Shown here: one piece after another, positions 16,848 to 26,600 of the stretch
Layout of the letters: each line of letters opens with the position of its first letter
How positions within the stretch are numbered: position 1 is the stretch's first letter
Source of the DNA: Hyphomicrobium sp.
Lineage (GTDB): Bacteria; Pseudomonadota; Alphaproteobacteria; Rhizobiales; Hyphomicrobiaceae
Reading direction: 5' to 3'
Assembly: GCA_019751875.1 (NCBI GenBank)
Contig: JAIEMV010000002.1
Coordinates: forward strand, 496,001 to 560,000
Length of the DNA stretch: 64,000 nucleotides
The notes under the pieces: generated by a model
What the model was told of the DNA's origin: nothing
What the model saw: only the letters and a program-made list of their open reading frames with translations
Database searches by the model: none
Made by a program: the position numbers and the translations under genes

Positions 16848-17572
16848 CTCGCGCTCACTCCTACCTAATTCTGTGATTGGAACAATGGTTCTAATTATAA
16901 CGGCTGTCGGCGCCGGCCGCTGATATCTTTCCCCCGCGCGAGAAACACACCGGCCGTGTGCTGGTTGCGCCGCACGTCAGGTGTTCACACAACTAGCTGA
17001 CTGGTTAGCCCAACAGGAAATGGTGGTCATTAACCGATACATGGTGTTTGCGGCCAACTTGGACAAAGGCGCGATATCGTTCATGCAATATGGCGTGTAC
17101 GGGACAACAAATATGCAGCATACTGCTGAAACTGGCGGGGGGAGTTGACGTTCGAGTGGGCAGGCACCCCAAGCATACTCGATAAGGGCTTTCGTCATGA
17201 TTTCGCCGTACTGCAATACAGCCGACCGCCCGCTACTAATTGACAGGAAGTATAAACGACAATGTAACTCTCTGATACGCCACGACGTTAGCGGCGTTTC
17301 TGCGAGTGTCGCCGCCTCGTTATCCCATTGCGGCACACTGACCTATCGTCATAAGTCGCTAGCCAAGCGACAACCTTGTGGTCAGATTGCTGCGTCGCAG
17401 CAAACAAAGGTCCGAAACGGCGCCTGCCGGGGCGGATGCAATAGAAACAAGCCGATCGGCCCCTTAATTTCGAGTGGCCGCGGTGAGCGTCGAGCAGAAG
17501 CAGTATCTCACGATGTGCTTGGCTTTGGCGTAGCGATCGGTTTAATTCGGTTTGTGCGGAGTGCGAGCATTC
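16848..17572. other. Long intergenic region before the hydrolase gene
   Basis: About 720 bases. Open frames at 16977-17336 (minus) and 17197-17580 (plus) overlap each other, have no recognisable domain and uneven composition, and are not supported. One perfect palindrome, TTGCTGCG-T-CGCAGCAA (17387-17403), could be an operator for the hydrolase gene about 170 bases downstream. Nothing else was recognised. Confidence 0.45.
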
Positions 17573-18463
17573 GTGTCTAACCAAATGAAAATAAAAGAAA
17601 AGTTTACCGGTTTCCGGGGAAGCTTGGTGATTCCGGGTGGTCGGGTAGGGGTGTTGCTTGTCCATTCTCTCGGAGGGAACCCTATCGAATTGCGCTTCGT
17701 CGCGCAGGGCCTCGCACGGCAAGGTTACACCGTTTACTGCCCGCTTTTGCCAGGTTTAGGCGGTGGAACTGACGTCTCGGGGCTGTCCACCTGGAAAGAC
17801 TGGTATCGCGCTATCGAGACGGCGCATGACGATCTCAAGGCGCGCTGTGATACGGTGCTCGTTGGCGGACTATCCGCTGGAGCCATGCTGGCTCTCCGGC
17901 TCGCCCGCGAGCGTGCCGACGAGGTCCAGGGCGTGATGCTGTTTGCCCCTACGATGTGGCCGAACGGCTGGGCGATTCCTAAGAGCTTCTACTTCTTCAA
18001 ACTCGTGCACCAGAAGTGGTTCGCGCGGCTGTTCCACTTCCGCCAGCGGGCGCCCTTCGGAATCAAAGACGAGCGCATTCGCAACTTCGTCATCGAGAGC
18101 TTCAAGAGCGACGAACGTCCGATCGAGGACCTGTTCGGCCTCGGCGGGGGTCTGGTGTTCGAGTTCAAGCAATTGGCGAAAGACGTTCGCCGTGGCTTGA
18201 ACCGTATCAAACAGGACGTGGCTATTTTCCATCCGCGAGAAGATGACCAGAGCGGCTTGTGGAACGCGCTGACTTTGCAACAGAACCTCGGCGGAATGGT
18301 GGAATGCACTGTTCTCGACGATTGCTATCACATGGTAACGCTCGATCGCCAAAGGTCGGTGGTCGTGGACCGGTCTGTCGAATTCGCCGTCCGCCTCACG
18401 CAAAAGCTGCAGGAAAAGGCGGCGGTCAAGGAACTGCTCAAGGGGAAAGGGTTCGGCGAGTAA
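17573..18463 (+). CDS. Alpha/beta hydrolase (carboxylesterase-like)
   Basis: About 296 residues. The fold is shown by VGVLLVHSLGGNPIELRFVA (oxyanion region, H-S-L-G-G), the nucleophile elbow GGLSAGAML with Ser in G-x-S-x-G, and a C-terminal DDCYHMVTLD block holding the catalytic His. It resembles carboxylesterase/monoacylglycerol lipase-type hydrolases; the substrate is unknown. The start is uncertain: GTG at 17573 has a GGAG eleven bases upstream, while ATG at 17585 (MKIKEKFTGF) fits the usual N-terminus but lacks one. The gene stands alone and converges on the DUF2147 gene across a terminator. Confidence 0.82.
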   Translation: MSNQMKIKEKFTGFRGSLVIPGGRVGVLLVHSLGGNPIELRFVAQGLARQGYTVYCPLLPGLGGGTDVSGLSTWKDWYRAIETAHDDLKARCDTVLVGGLSAGAMLALRLARERADEVQGVMLFAPTMWPNGWAIPKSFYFFKLVHQKWFARLFHFRQRAPFGIKDERIRNFVIESFKSDERPIEDLFGLGGGLVFEFKQLAKDVRRGLNRIKQDVAIFHPREDDQSGLWNALTLQQNLGGMVECTVLDDCYHMVTLDRQRSVVVDRSVEFAVRLTQKLQEKAAVKELLKGKGFGE

Positions 18464-18489
18464 TTGCTTAACCACTTGGCTGAAATTAA

Positions 18490-18527
18490 GAACGCCGCAG
18501 TGAACTTCGCTGCGGCGTTCGTTATTT
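18490..18527. terminator. Bidirectional terminator between convergent genes
   Basis: GAACGCCGCAG (18490-18500) pairs perfectly with CTGCGGCGTTC (18510-18520). T-rich sequence follows on both strands (GTTATTT on plus; TTAATTT on minus). It lies between the hydrolase gene (plus) and the DUF2147 gene (minus) and should serve both. Confidence 0.8.
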
Positions 18528-18540
18528 CAGCGATTGCAAC

Positions 18541-19134
18541 TTAGCGAGCGGCCCAGGGCAGGGACTCACCACCGCCGGGGGCTACCTTGGCAGAGCCGGA
18601 TGCTGCTGCGTCACAGCGCGGAAGATCGACGGGAGCTCTGTTCCAGATGAAGCTCTTGGAAAGAAGCTTGATACCCTTGTAGCCCGTGACCTTCAGCTGA
18701 TCGGGGCTTTGAAGCGTAAGGGTCACGTTATACGAAGATCCCGTCTTCGGATCGTAGATCCAGCCTTGATCCCACGTTCCTCCCGACAGCTTCTGCACAT
18801 CGCCGATGACTTGCAATCCACAGATTGGAGTCGTGCGTCGCGCGGGGTTGGGATTGTAGCGATCGACCAGGGGTTGACCCTCGGCGTTCACCGTGTCTTT
18901 GAGCCAGGCAATACGGCCGCACAGTTTGTTGCCGCAGGGCACGAGTTCGACCGCGCCCTTTCCTGTGTCGTCGTACCAGAGGCCGGCTTCGAGAGGCTGT
19001 GCTCGTGCGACAATGGTTCCGTAGAGACCGATGGCGAGGGTCACGCCTGCGAGCCGGAAAGCCCCGACGAGCGAGCAGTGCGATTGCGTCTTGGTGCCGC
19101 GTAACAAAGCATTCACCCTGGTTAGTTGAAACAT
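18541..19134 (-). CDS. DUF2147 exported protein
   Basis: 197 residues. A long N-terminal leader with a hydrophobic core (GVTLAIGLYGTIVARAQ) suggests export, with cleavage near residue 45. The mature part has the DUF2147 signature: GLWYDDTGKGAVELVPCGNK, LCGRIAWLK, GWIYDPKTGSSYNVTLTL and VTGYKGIKLLSKSFIWNR. These are small periplasmic beta-barrel proteins of unknown function, found widely in proteobacteria. Three cysteines, including the pair in PCGNKLCG, could form a disulfide. It is divergent from the ABC exporter operon. Confidence 0.88.
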   Translation of the reverse strand: MFQLTRVNALLRGTKTQSHCSLVGAFRLAGVTLAIGLYGTIVARAQPLEAGLWYDDTGKGAVELVPCGNKLCGRIAWLKDTVNAEGQPLVDRYNPNPARRTTPICGLQVIGDVQKLSGGTWDQGWIYDPKTGSSYNVTLTLQSPDQLKVTGYKGIKLLSKSFIWNRAPVDLPRCDAAASGSAKVAPGGGESLPWAAR

Positions 19135-19462
19135 TATGTACGATTAACGCCAGACCTTGGCGCGGGAAAGCGGCAAAAACAGGAACTTAACCGCTGCTGG
19201 TGAGGCGCCGGGCCCTCGAGAGCCGATCGGTCGCAACACGTGAACACTTTTTCGCCAAAGCGCTTTGCACTTAACCTCGTGCGCCATTGGTAGTACAAAA
19301 CGAACGCTCCGGTCGTGTGTGGGTTGCTGGAACGCGCGACCTGCAGAGCGCAGTTCGTAACCCGCAAGAATTGGTAAGTGAGCCTGATTATCCAGGCCAC
19401 TTGCAACGGCCTAGCCTGCATTCCGCCATCGGGGCGGACCCGAACCTGGAACCGCCTCTGCG
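19135..19462. other. Divergent intergenic region, nothing firm seen
   Basis: 328 bases between the DUF2147 gene (minus) and the ABC permease gene (plus). It should hold two divergent promoters. I see no clear palindrome, repeat or RNA gene. Confidence 0.4.
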
Positions 19463-20602
19463 ATGATCCTGACACTCGCGTTCCGCAACCTCTTTCACGA
19501 CCGCATCCGTCTGGCTGTGACGCTGGTGGGAATCCTCTTCTCGATCGTGCTGGTCGCCGTGCAGCTTGGGCTCTATCTCGGCTCGAGCCGCATGATCACG
19601 AACATGATCGAAAAGACCAACAGCGATCTTTGGATCACCACGTTCGGTGCCAAGAGCTTCGAGGAGGGTGGAATTCTGCTCACTCCAGGCCAACGGCATC
19701 AGGCCTTGGCGACACCGGGAGTGAAGGCAGTCATTCCGATGGTTTCCGCGTTCGCGGAGTGGCGCAAGCCCGGCGGAGGGTCGACCCGTGTCGCGGTCGT
19801 GGGCATTGACGCAGAGGACGGTGGGCTGGAACCCTGGAACCTCGTTGAAGGTACGTGGGACGATATCCGCGCGCCTGACGCCATCGCCGTCGACAAGTCC
19901 TACTTGAAGGATCTCGGCATCGATGGGATCGGCAGCACGGCCCAGATCGCTCTGGGGCGCGTTCGAGTCCGTGCGCTCACCGAAGGCATCAGGTCATTCA
20001 CTCAGTCACCCTACGTGTTCACGCCGCTGCAGCGAGCCCGCAATCTTCTCAATCTCGATGGCGAGAAAGGGGACAAGAGCACGTTCTTCCTCGTGCAGCT
20101 TCAGCCAGGAGCCGATCTCGAAACAGTGCGCGCGGCTTTACAGGACCGGCTCGAAGGAACGGACGTTCTGACAAAGGCCGAGTTCCGCGATCGCAGCTTG
20201 GGGCAGTGGCTGTTCAAAACCGGGGCCGGTATCGCGCTCATCGGTGGGGCGCTGCTCGGCATCCTTGTCGGTACCGTGATCGTCGCGCAGACGCTGTATT
20301 CCAGCACCAAAGATCATATCAATGAGTTCGCCACGCTACGTGCGCTGGGCTCATCGGGTTCCTATATCCACAAAGTGATACTGGCCCAGGCGGGTCTCAG
20401 CGCGGTCATAGGCTACAGCCTTGGCATGATCATCGCGCTGGTGATCCTCTATCTCAGCCGGAATTCGCCGCTTCCGCTGGTGATGACGCCGGGCCTGGCG
20501 TTTTCACTCTTCGCACTGACGTTGTTCATGTGCGCAATTTCAGCGGTGTCGGCCATTGTCAAAGTTACAAAGATTGATCCAGCTACGGTGTTCAGCAGAT
20601 GA
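19463..20602 (+). CDS. ABC exporter permease, DevC-like
   Basis: 379 residues with the MacB/FtsX-type layout: one N-terminal TM helix (LAVTLVGILFSIVLVAVQLG), a large periplasmic domain (about 45-260), and three C-terminal TM helices (IALIGGALLGILVGTVIVAQ, IGYSLGMIIALVILYLS, AFSLFALTLFMCAISAVSAI). The block EFATLRALGSSGSYIHKVIL is the coupling motif of this family. It is followed without a gap by its ATPase (ATGA overlap) and a membrane fusion protein, the gene set of the DevBCA exporter, which works with an outer-membrane TolC channel. The substrate (glycolipid, lipoprotein or peptide) cannot be told from the sequence. Confidence 0.88.
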   Translation: MILTLAFRNLFHDRIRLAVTLVGILFSIVLVAVQLGLYLGSSRMITNMIEKTNSDLWITTFGAKSFEEGGILLTPGQRHQALATPGVKAVIPMVSAFAEWRKPGGGSTRVAVVGIDAEDGGLEPWNLVEGTWDDIRAPDAIAVDKSYLKDLGIDGIGSTAQIALGRVRVRALTEGIRSFTQSPYVFTPLQRARNLLNLDGEKGDKSTFFLVQLQPGADLETVRAALQDRLEGTDVLTKAEFRDRSLGQWLFKTGAGIALIGGALLGILVGTVIVAQTLYSSTKDHINEFATLRALGSSGSYIHKVILAQAGLSAVIGYSLGMIIALVILYLSRNSPLPLVMTPGLAFSLFALTLFMCAISAVSAIVKVTKIDPATVFSR

Positions 20603-21357
20603 CGAACGAAACTCCCGTTCTCGAAGCCAGGGACATCGTCAAAGAGCTCGGCAAAGGTGCCGGCAAGGTGATGGCCCTGAAGGGCGTGAGCCTCAAGCTC
20701 GTACCAGGCGAACTCACCCTGCTCATGGGGCCGTCTGGCTCGGGCAAGACGACGCTGTTGTCGATCCTCGGGTGCATTCTTTCGCCGACCTCTGGCGAAG
20801 TCCGTATCGCAGGCCACACGACGACTGGCCTCGGACCTGAAGAACTCGCGGAACTGAGGCGGAAGCACATCGGCTTCATTTTCCAAAGCTATAACCTGTT
20901 CCCAACGCTGAACGCGGTCGAGAATGTCCGTATCGCCCTGGATGTTCTCGGACAGAAGGGTTATCCGGCCGCGGCCCGCGCCGAAGAGGTGTTGCGCGAG
21001 GTGGGACTAGGCCATCGCCTGCAAAATTATCCCAGCAATCTTTCAGGCGGTGAGCAGCAACGCGTGGCCGTGGCCCGCGCCATCGCGGCCTCGCCATCCA
21101 TCGTGCTCGCCGACGAACCGACCGCAGCTCTCGACAGCGAGAACGGCCACGCGGTGATGGCACTGCTGGCGCGGATCGCCAAAGAGCAGAACCGAAGCGT
21201 GCTTGCTGTCACGCACGACCCGCGCACGCTCGGATATGCCGATCGCGTGGTGCGGATCGAAGACGGCAAGATCGTCGGCGAAGAGCGCCGGCCTGAGGGC
21301 GTCAACTCGCCCGAAATCACCGATTTGACGAAGAAGAGGCGTAAGGCAAATGCTTAA
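20599..21357 (+). CDS. ABC exporter ATP-binding protein, DevA/LolD-like
   Basis: 252 residues. Walker A is GPSGSGKTTLL (about 46-56), the Q-loop follows in GFIFQSYNLFPTL, the ABC signature is LSGGEQQRVAVARAIAASP, and Walker B is IVLADEPTAALD with the H-loop in AVTHDP. This is a complete, probably active ATPase of the MacB/LolD/DevA group. Its ATG overlaps the permease stop by four bases and its end overlaps the next gene by eight, so the three genes form one operon. Confidence 0.93.
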   Translation: MTNETPVLEARDIVKELGKGAGKVMALKGVSLKLVPGELTLLMGPSGSGKTTLLSILGCILSPTSGEVRIAGHTTTGLGPEELAELRRKHIGFIFQSYNLFPTLNAVENVRIALDVLGQKGYPAAARAEEVLREVGLGHRLQNYPSNLSGGEQQRVAVARAIAASPSIVLADEPTAALDSENGHAVMALLARIAKEQNRSVLAVTHDPRTLGYADRVVRIEDGKIVGEERRPEGVNSPEITDLTKKRRKANA

Positions 21358-22423
21358 AGTCGATCCGACCGTTCAGACGCTGACGGTTGCAGGCATCATT
21401 GCGATTGCACTCAGTGTGTTGATCAACGGTACGCTGTCGTCGCACAGCCAGGATAAGCCCACCGCGCAGATGGCGGCCGCCGAGACAGGCGTTTCCGCGA
21501 AGGGGTCATGGGCGGCCTCGGCGACCGGCCGAGTGGAGCCGAAAGATGGTGAGATCCGGCTCGTTTCGCAGGCGCCGGGTGAAATCCTCGAGGTCATCGC
21601 CAAGACCGGCGACAAGGTTCAGTCGGGCGACCTTCTCGTGAGGCTTGATGACAGCGACGCGCAAGCGAAGCTGACGGCAGCGCTTGCGGAAGAGGCTGTG
21701 CGCGTTTTGGAGCGCGATGAGGAAGTAGCCAAAGGACCGGCTTTGGACCGGCGCAATGCGGAGGATGCTGTTTCGACTGCCGAACGCGCGGTTTACGCGG
21801 CACAGACTTCCCTCGACGACATTGCACGGAAGGTTCGGGGTGGGACGTCGACTGCGGATGAACTCAATTCTGCGCGCAAGACGCTTGCCGACGCGCAGAC
21901 CAAGTTGAGCGAAGAGCGGGCCGCACTTGCGGAGGTTGCCGCACGCGCCGACATGCCGTTGCCGTCGCGTTTGGAATCGTCTCTGACTTTGGCGCGCTCG
22001 GACGTTACGCAGATCCTCAATGCGATCGAGCGGACGCGCGTCCGTGCGCCGGCTGACGGAACGGTCTTGAACGTCTGGGCAAAGCAGGGCGAAGTCGCGG
22101 TCACATCGCCAGAAGCGCCGCTGGCGCTGTTCGGTGATTTGGGATCGCTGCGCGTTCGCACCGAGGTTGAAGAGCGGGACGTGACCAAGATCCGGGTGGG
22201 TCAGAAGGCTGTCGTAAAGGCCGACGCCTTTGGTGCGCAGGAGTTCACGGGTGTGGTGACGTCGATCGCTCCGGCGCTCGGCGCGCAGCGGATCACGTCA
22301 CGCGGACCGCGGCGCCCGAACGATGTCGAGGTTCTTGAAGTGATGGTGGCGCTCGATGGCCAGCCGCCGCTGCTCACGGGGATGCGTGTCGACGTCTTCT
22401 TCAAAGCGGACGAGGCGTCCTGA
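21350..22423 (+). CDS. Membrane fusion protein (HlyD family), DevB-like
   Basis: 357 residues. An N-terminal TM helix (GIIAIALSVLINGTL) anchors it; then a biotinyl-lipoyl half (APGEILEVIAKTGDKVQSGD, LLVRLDDSDAQAKL), a long helical hairpin rich in Ala, Glu and Arg (about 100-220), the second lipoyl half (RVRAPADGTVLNVWAKQGEV) and a beta-barrel domain (EVEERDVTKIRVGQKAVVKA). This links the inner-membrane ABC pair to an outer-membrane channel. It is the last gene of the operon; a terminator follows after 27 bases. No TolC-like gene is in the window. Confidence 0.9.
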   Translation: MLKVDPTVQTLTVAGIIAIALSVLINGTLSSHSQDKPTAQMAAAETGVSAKGSWAASATGRVEPKDGEIRLVSQAPGEILEVIAKTGDKVQSGDLLVRLDDSDAQAKLTAALAEEAVRVLERDEEVAKGPALDRRNAEDAVSTAERAVYAAQTSLDDIARKVRGGTSTADELNSARKTLADAQTKLSEERAALAEVAARADMPLPSRLESSLTLARSDVTQILNAIERTRVRAPADGTVLNVWAKQGEVAVTSPEAPLALFGDLGSLRVRTEVEERDVTKIRVGQKAVVKADAFGAQEFTGVVTSIAPALGAQRITSRGPRRPNDVEVLEVMVALDGQPPLLTGMRVDVFFKADEAS

Positions 22424-22450
22424 CGAACGAGCCTGGATCAGAGAGCCAAA

Positions 22451-22477
22451 AGCGCGGGACTACTCCCGCGCTTTTTT
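22451..22477 (+). terminator. Terminator of the ABC exporter operon
   Basis: AGCGCGGGA (22451-22459), loop CTAC, TCCCGCGCT (22464-22472), then a run of T to 22477. The minus-strand tail (after AGCGCGGGA reversed) is also T-rich (TTTTGG), so it may also stop transcription from the convergent DUF533 gene. Confidence 0.9.
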
Positions 22478-22497
22478 ATATGCAGGTTTGTGCGCGA

Positions 22498-23535
22498 TCA
22501 CGCAGCGGTGCTCTTCGCGGTGGCGTCGACCTGACGGGCGAGATCCGGGTCGATGCCGAGAGATGCGGCCAGCTCGGCAAGGAAACCGGTCTCGGACGCA
22601 TTGTCACTATCGATGGCAACACGGGCGGCGGTGTAGACCTGAAGCGCTTCTTCGGCGGAATTCACGCTGGCGGCCAGAGAGGCTGCGGTTGCTGGACTGC
22701 GCAGTTCCTGTTCCAGGAAGGCTTTGGCTTCGGGACTTGCTGCGGCTCCACCTGCGGACTCGACGATGCGCACGTACTCGCGATCGTCGATGCGGCCGTC
22801 GGCTGCTGCTGCGGCGATCATGGCGCGAATGATGTGCATCGCAGCGTCATTGGAAATGGCAGCAGGTTCGAAGCCCGAGCCGGCCGGCGCTTCCGTTGCA
22901 GCGTTCTGCGGTCCGGTGATCAGCGGCTTCCCGGCCTGATGGTTCTGGTAGGCCTTGTATGCAAGGCCACCGATGAGGGCCAGAGCACCGAGCTTGACGG
23001 CGCCGGTTGTCACGCCGCGGCCGGTGCGTGTCCCAAGGAGAATAGCTCCGAGCCCGCCAAGCACGGCACCCGCACCAAGCTGGTTCTTGGCCATGAGCTC
23101 CTTGACCTGCGCGAGCAGTTCTTCGGGCGACCTGCCGCCGGTCGCATTGGTGATCGCGTCGCGAGCACCTGTGGCGTCGCCGACCTTCGCCGCGCCCTCC
23201 TTCACGCCTTGCGTCGCCTGGCCGACGGCCTTGGTGAGTGTATCCACGAGCTCGGCACCCGACGGGCCGCCGAACTTGGCCGCCTGCTCCTTCACCTGGG
23301 CCATGATCTGATCCAGATTGGCGCCACCCGCTCCGCCGGCGATATTGCGGACGATGTCCGCCAGGCCGCCTTGCCCTGAACCCGCGCCTTGGCCGCTTGG
23401 AGATTGCACGGCGGCTGCGATCTGCCCGAAGAGGTCGGCGAGGCCGCCGCCTTGCGCGCCGGCGCCCGTCGCAGACGTGGCCGGACGCTGGGGAGTACCA
23501 GAAAGCTGCTCAAGAAGGGCTTTAGCGTCGAACAT
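22498..23535 (-). CDS. DUF533 (YebE/TerB-like) protein
   Basis: 345 residues from the ATG at 23535, preceded by AAGGAA; longer open reading upstream lacks a start signal. The N-terminal half is low-complexity, rich in Gly, Ala and Gln. A hydrophobic glycine-rich segment (GAGAVLGGLGAILLGTRTG, GALALIGGLAYKAYQNHQAG) lies near residues 150-195. The C-terminal 140 residues (AMHIIRAMIAAAAADGRIDD, then EYVRIVE) match the TerB-like helical fold of DUF533, with an acidic D-G-R-I-D-D loop that may bind metal. The function is unknown. It converges on the ABC exporter operon and follows the efflux operon on the same strand. Confidence 0.85.
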   Translation of the reverse strand: MFDAKALLEQLSGTPQRPATSATGAGAQGGGLADLFGQIAAAVQSPSGQGAGSGQGGLADIVRNIAGGAGGANLDQIMAQVKEQAAKFGGPSGAELVDTLTKAVGQATQGVKEGAAKVGDATGARDAITNATGGRSPEELLAQVKELMAKNQLGAGAVLGGLGAILLGTRTGRGVTTGAVKLGALALIGGLAYKAYQNHQAGKPLITGPQNAATEAPAGSGFEPAAISNDAAMHIIRAMIAAAAADGRIDDREYVRIVESAGGAAASPEAKAFLEQELRSPATAASLAASVNSAEEALQVYTAARVAIDSDNASETGFLAELAASLGIDPDLARQVDATAKSTAA

Positions 23536-23621
23536 GGCAATTCCTTTCAAAAACGATGGGGGGCGACCTCGTCCGATATAGGGTTCGGGTGCCGGGTCAG
23601 CAACGGAGGGAGGTCTCAGCT

Positions 23622-26600
23622 TTATTCTGCTGCGATGCGTCCGCCGGCATGCGGGAGTGGCTGAACCGATTGAGCAGAACGCGGAGGAACGCGAGGTGTT
23701 TCTTCGCTCTCTTCGTCGCCTTCGTCGGTGGCATTCGGCCGGAAGATAAAGGACATCAGCCATGTTACGCCACGGGAGAGGTCGTCCATCACGGAGAAGA
23801 ACGAAGGCACGAACACGAGCGACAGGATTGTCGAAACGAGAAGTCCGCCGATAACCGCGATAGCCATTGGCGCACGGAACTCGCCGCCGTCGCCAAGTGC
23901 GAACGCGCTGGGCAGCATGCCCGCAGCCATGGCGATCGTCGTCATCACGATCGGGCGTGCGCGCTTGCGTCCGGCTTCAAGAAGAGCCGTCGTGCGATCT
24001 GTACCGCGTGCAATCTCTTCGACCGCGAAATCGACGAGCATGATCGCATTCTTTGTGACGATGCCCATGAGCATGAGCAGGCCGATGTAGACCGGCATGC
24101 TGATCGGGTTGTTGGTGGCGATGAGCGCGATGACGACGCCGCCGAACGAGAGCGGCAGCGACAGCAGAATGGTAATCGGCTGAAAGACGCTGCCAAAGAG
24201 CAGGATCAGCAGGCCGAGCACGATCATCAGGCCGGTCCCCATGGCGGTGATGAAGCCATTGGCGACTTCGTCCTGAATCTCGGCATCGCCGGTCGCGAGC
24301 AGGCGCACGCCTTCTGGCAGGCCGATCTTTTCGACCTCAGCGACGAATGCCTCTCGGGCACTGCCGAGTGCAAAGCCCTTTACGAGATCCGCACCGATTT
24401 CGGCGCGGCGCTCGCGATCATAGCGATCGATGGCGCTCGGTCCGCGGCCGAAGGAAATGTCAGCAACGGCGGAGAGGGGAATCGATTTGCCGGCGGCGTT
24501 GGTGAGGCGAAGATTTGAGATGCGCTGCAGGTTTTCGCGCGCGTTTTCTTCAACCTGGACGCGGATGGGGATGAGGCGGTCGCCCGAGGTGAACTTGGCG
24601 AGATTGGCGTCGACGTCACCGATGGTGGCGACGCGAACGGTCTCGGCGATCTGATCGGGCGTGATGCCGAGCGCGGAGGCCTTGTCGAGTTGCGGGACAA
24701 TGCGGATCTCTGGCCGGTCGAGGGCCGATTTCGAGGCGACGTTGAAGAAGCCCGGCAACTGTCGGATCGCGGTCTCCACCTTCGACACGCCTTGTGCCAG
24801 CGCATCGCCATCGCGTGAGAGCAGCGAAAACGAGAGTTCCCGCTCGCCGCGTTCGTTGACGAACCAAGCGCGCACGTCGGGAACACCGGCAATTGTGGCA
24901 GACAGGATCGCCTTCAGTTCCTTCTGCGGTTTGTCACGCTCGGTCTTGGGCACGAGGCGAACATTGACAGCGGCGCGTCTGACTTCGAGCGTGCCGGTGG
25001 GTGAGACGCCGCCGAGAACAAAAACGCTCGCGACTTCAGGAATGTTCTTGAGACGGCGCGTGACTTCATCGGTCATGACGCGCGTGTCTTCGAGCCGGGC
25101 GCCGGGTGGAAGTTCGGCGGAGATCACGACGCGGGATGTATCTTCGTCCGGGATGAAGCCCGTGGGTAGCATCGCGGTCGCATAGATCGAACCTGCGAAT
25201 ACGGCCATGCCGACGAACAGGGTGATGAAGCGCCAGCGAAGCGTTGCTGCGAGGAAGTGGACGTAGCCGCGCATGATCAGCCCGCCCTCCATGTCGTGGG
25301 GAGGGACTGGGCGCATCAGATAGGCCGCCATCATAGGCGTTATGAGGCGCGCGACGAGCAACGAGAATAGGACGGCCACGGCGACGGTCAGACCGAACTG
25401 ACGGAAGTATTGACCGGCCACGCCGCCCATGAACGAAACGGGAGCAAAAATGGCGACGATCGTCAGCGTAATTGCGATGACGGCGAGGCCGATCTCGTCG
25501 GCAGCTTCCATGGCGGCACGATAGGGCGATTTGCCCATCCGCATGTGGCGAACAATGTTCTCGATCTCGACGATAGCATCGTCGACGAGGATGCCGGTCA
25601 CGAGAGTGATGGCAAGCAGAGAGACGAGGTTCAGCGAGAAGCCCATAAGGCTCATCGCCCAGAACGTGGGAATTGCGGATAAGGGAAGCGCAATGGCCGT
25701 GATCAGGGTAGCCCGCGAGTTGCGCAGAAAGAGAAATACAGTGAGCACGGCTAGGATGGCGCCTTCGATCAGCGTGGTCATCGCCGCTTCGTAATTGCCG
25801 CGCGTGTACGCGACGGCATCGTCGATTTTGCTGAGCGTGACGTCAGGGTAGCGCTTTTCGAGTTCGGCGAGCCGCTTTTGGACGGCGTCCGCAACTGAGA
25901 GTTCGCTGGCGCCTTTGGAGCGAAAGACGGAGAACGACACAACGGGTTGGCCGTCCAGGCGGGCAAATGAGCGGGCCTCTTCCGCGTCATCGAGCACGCG
26001 GCCCAGATCGGAAAGGCGAACGTAGCGGCCGCCGGCGATGGCGATTTTCGTATCTGCCAATTCGGCGACAGTCTTGGCGCCGGCAAGTATGCGGATCGCC
26101 TGCTCCTGCTGGCCGACTTCGCCCCGGCCGGAACCGATATCGACATTCGTCGCGCGGATCTGGCGGTTGATGTCGGCCGCAGTCACACCGTAGGCGAGGA
26201 GCCGGTCTGGATCGAGGAGAACGCGGATCTCGCGTTTGACACCGCCGTATCGTTCAACCCGGCCGACGCCTTTGACGACGAGCAGTTCGCGCTTGATGAC
26301 GTCATCAACGTGCCACGAGAGCTGTTCGAGCGTCATGCCGGGGGAGACGGCGGCATAGGCGAGAATGGCCTGGCCTTCGACGTCGATGCGCTGGATGATG
26401 GGCTCGTCGATCGTACGCGGCAATTCTGGCCGGATCTTTTCAATCGCGTCCTTGACGTCGTTCAATGCGCGATCGGTATCGATCTCAAGGCGAAACTCGA
26501 TGGCCGTGGTGGAGACGCCGTCGCTCAAGGACGTGATCAGATGCTTCACACCGGTGATGTTGGCGACCGAGTCTTCAACGATCTTGGCAACCTGGGTTTC

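Noticed and set aside
16977..17580. Overlapping frames of 119 and 127 residues on opposite strands
   Set aside because: They exclude each other and neither has recognisable features.
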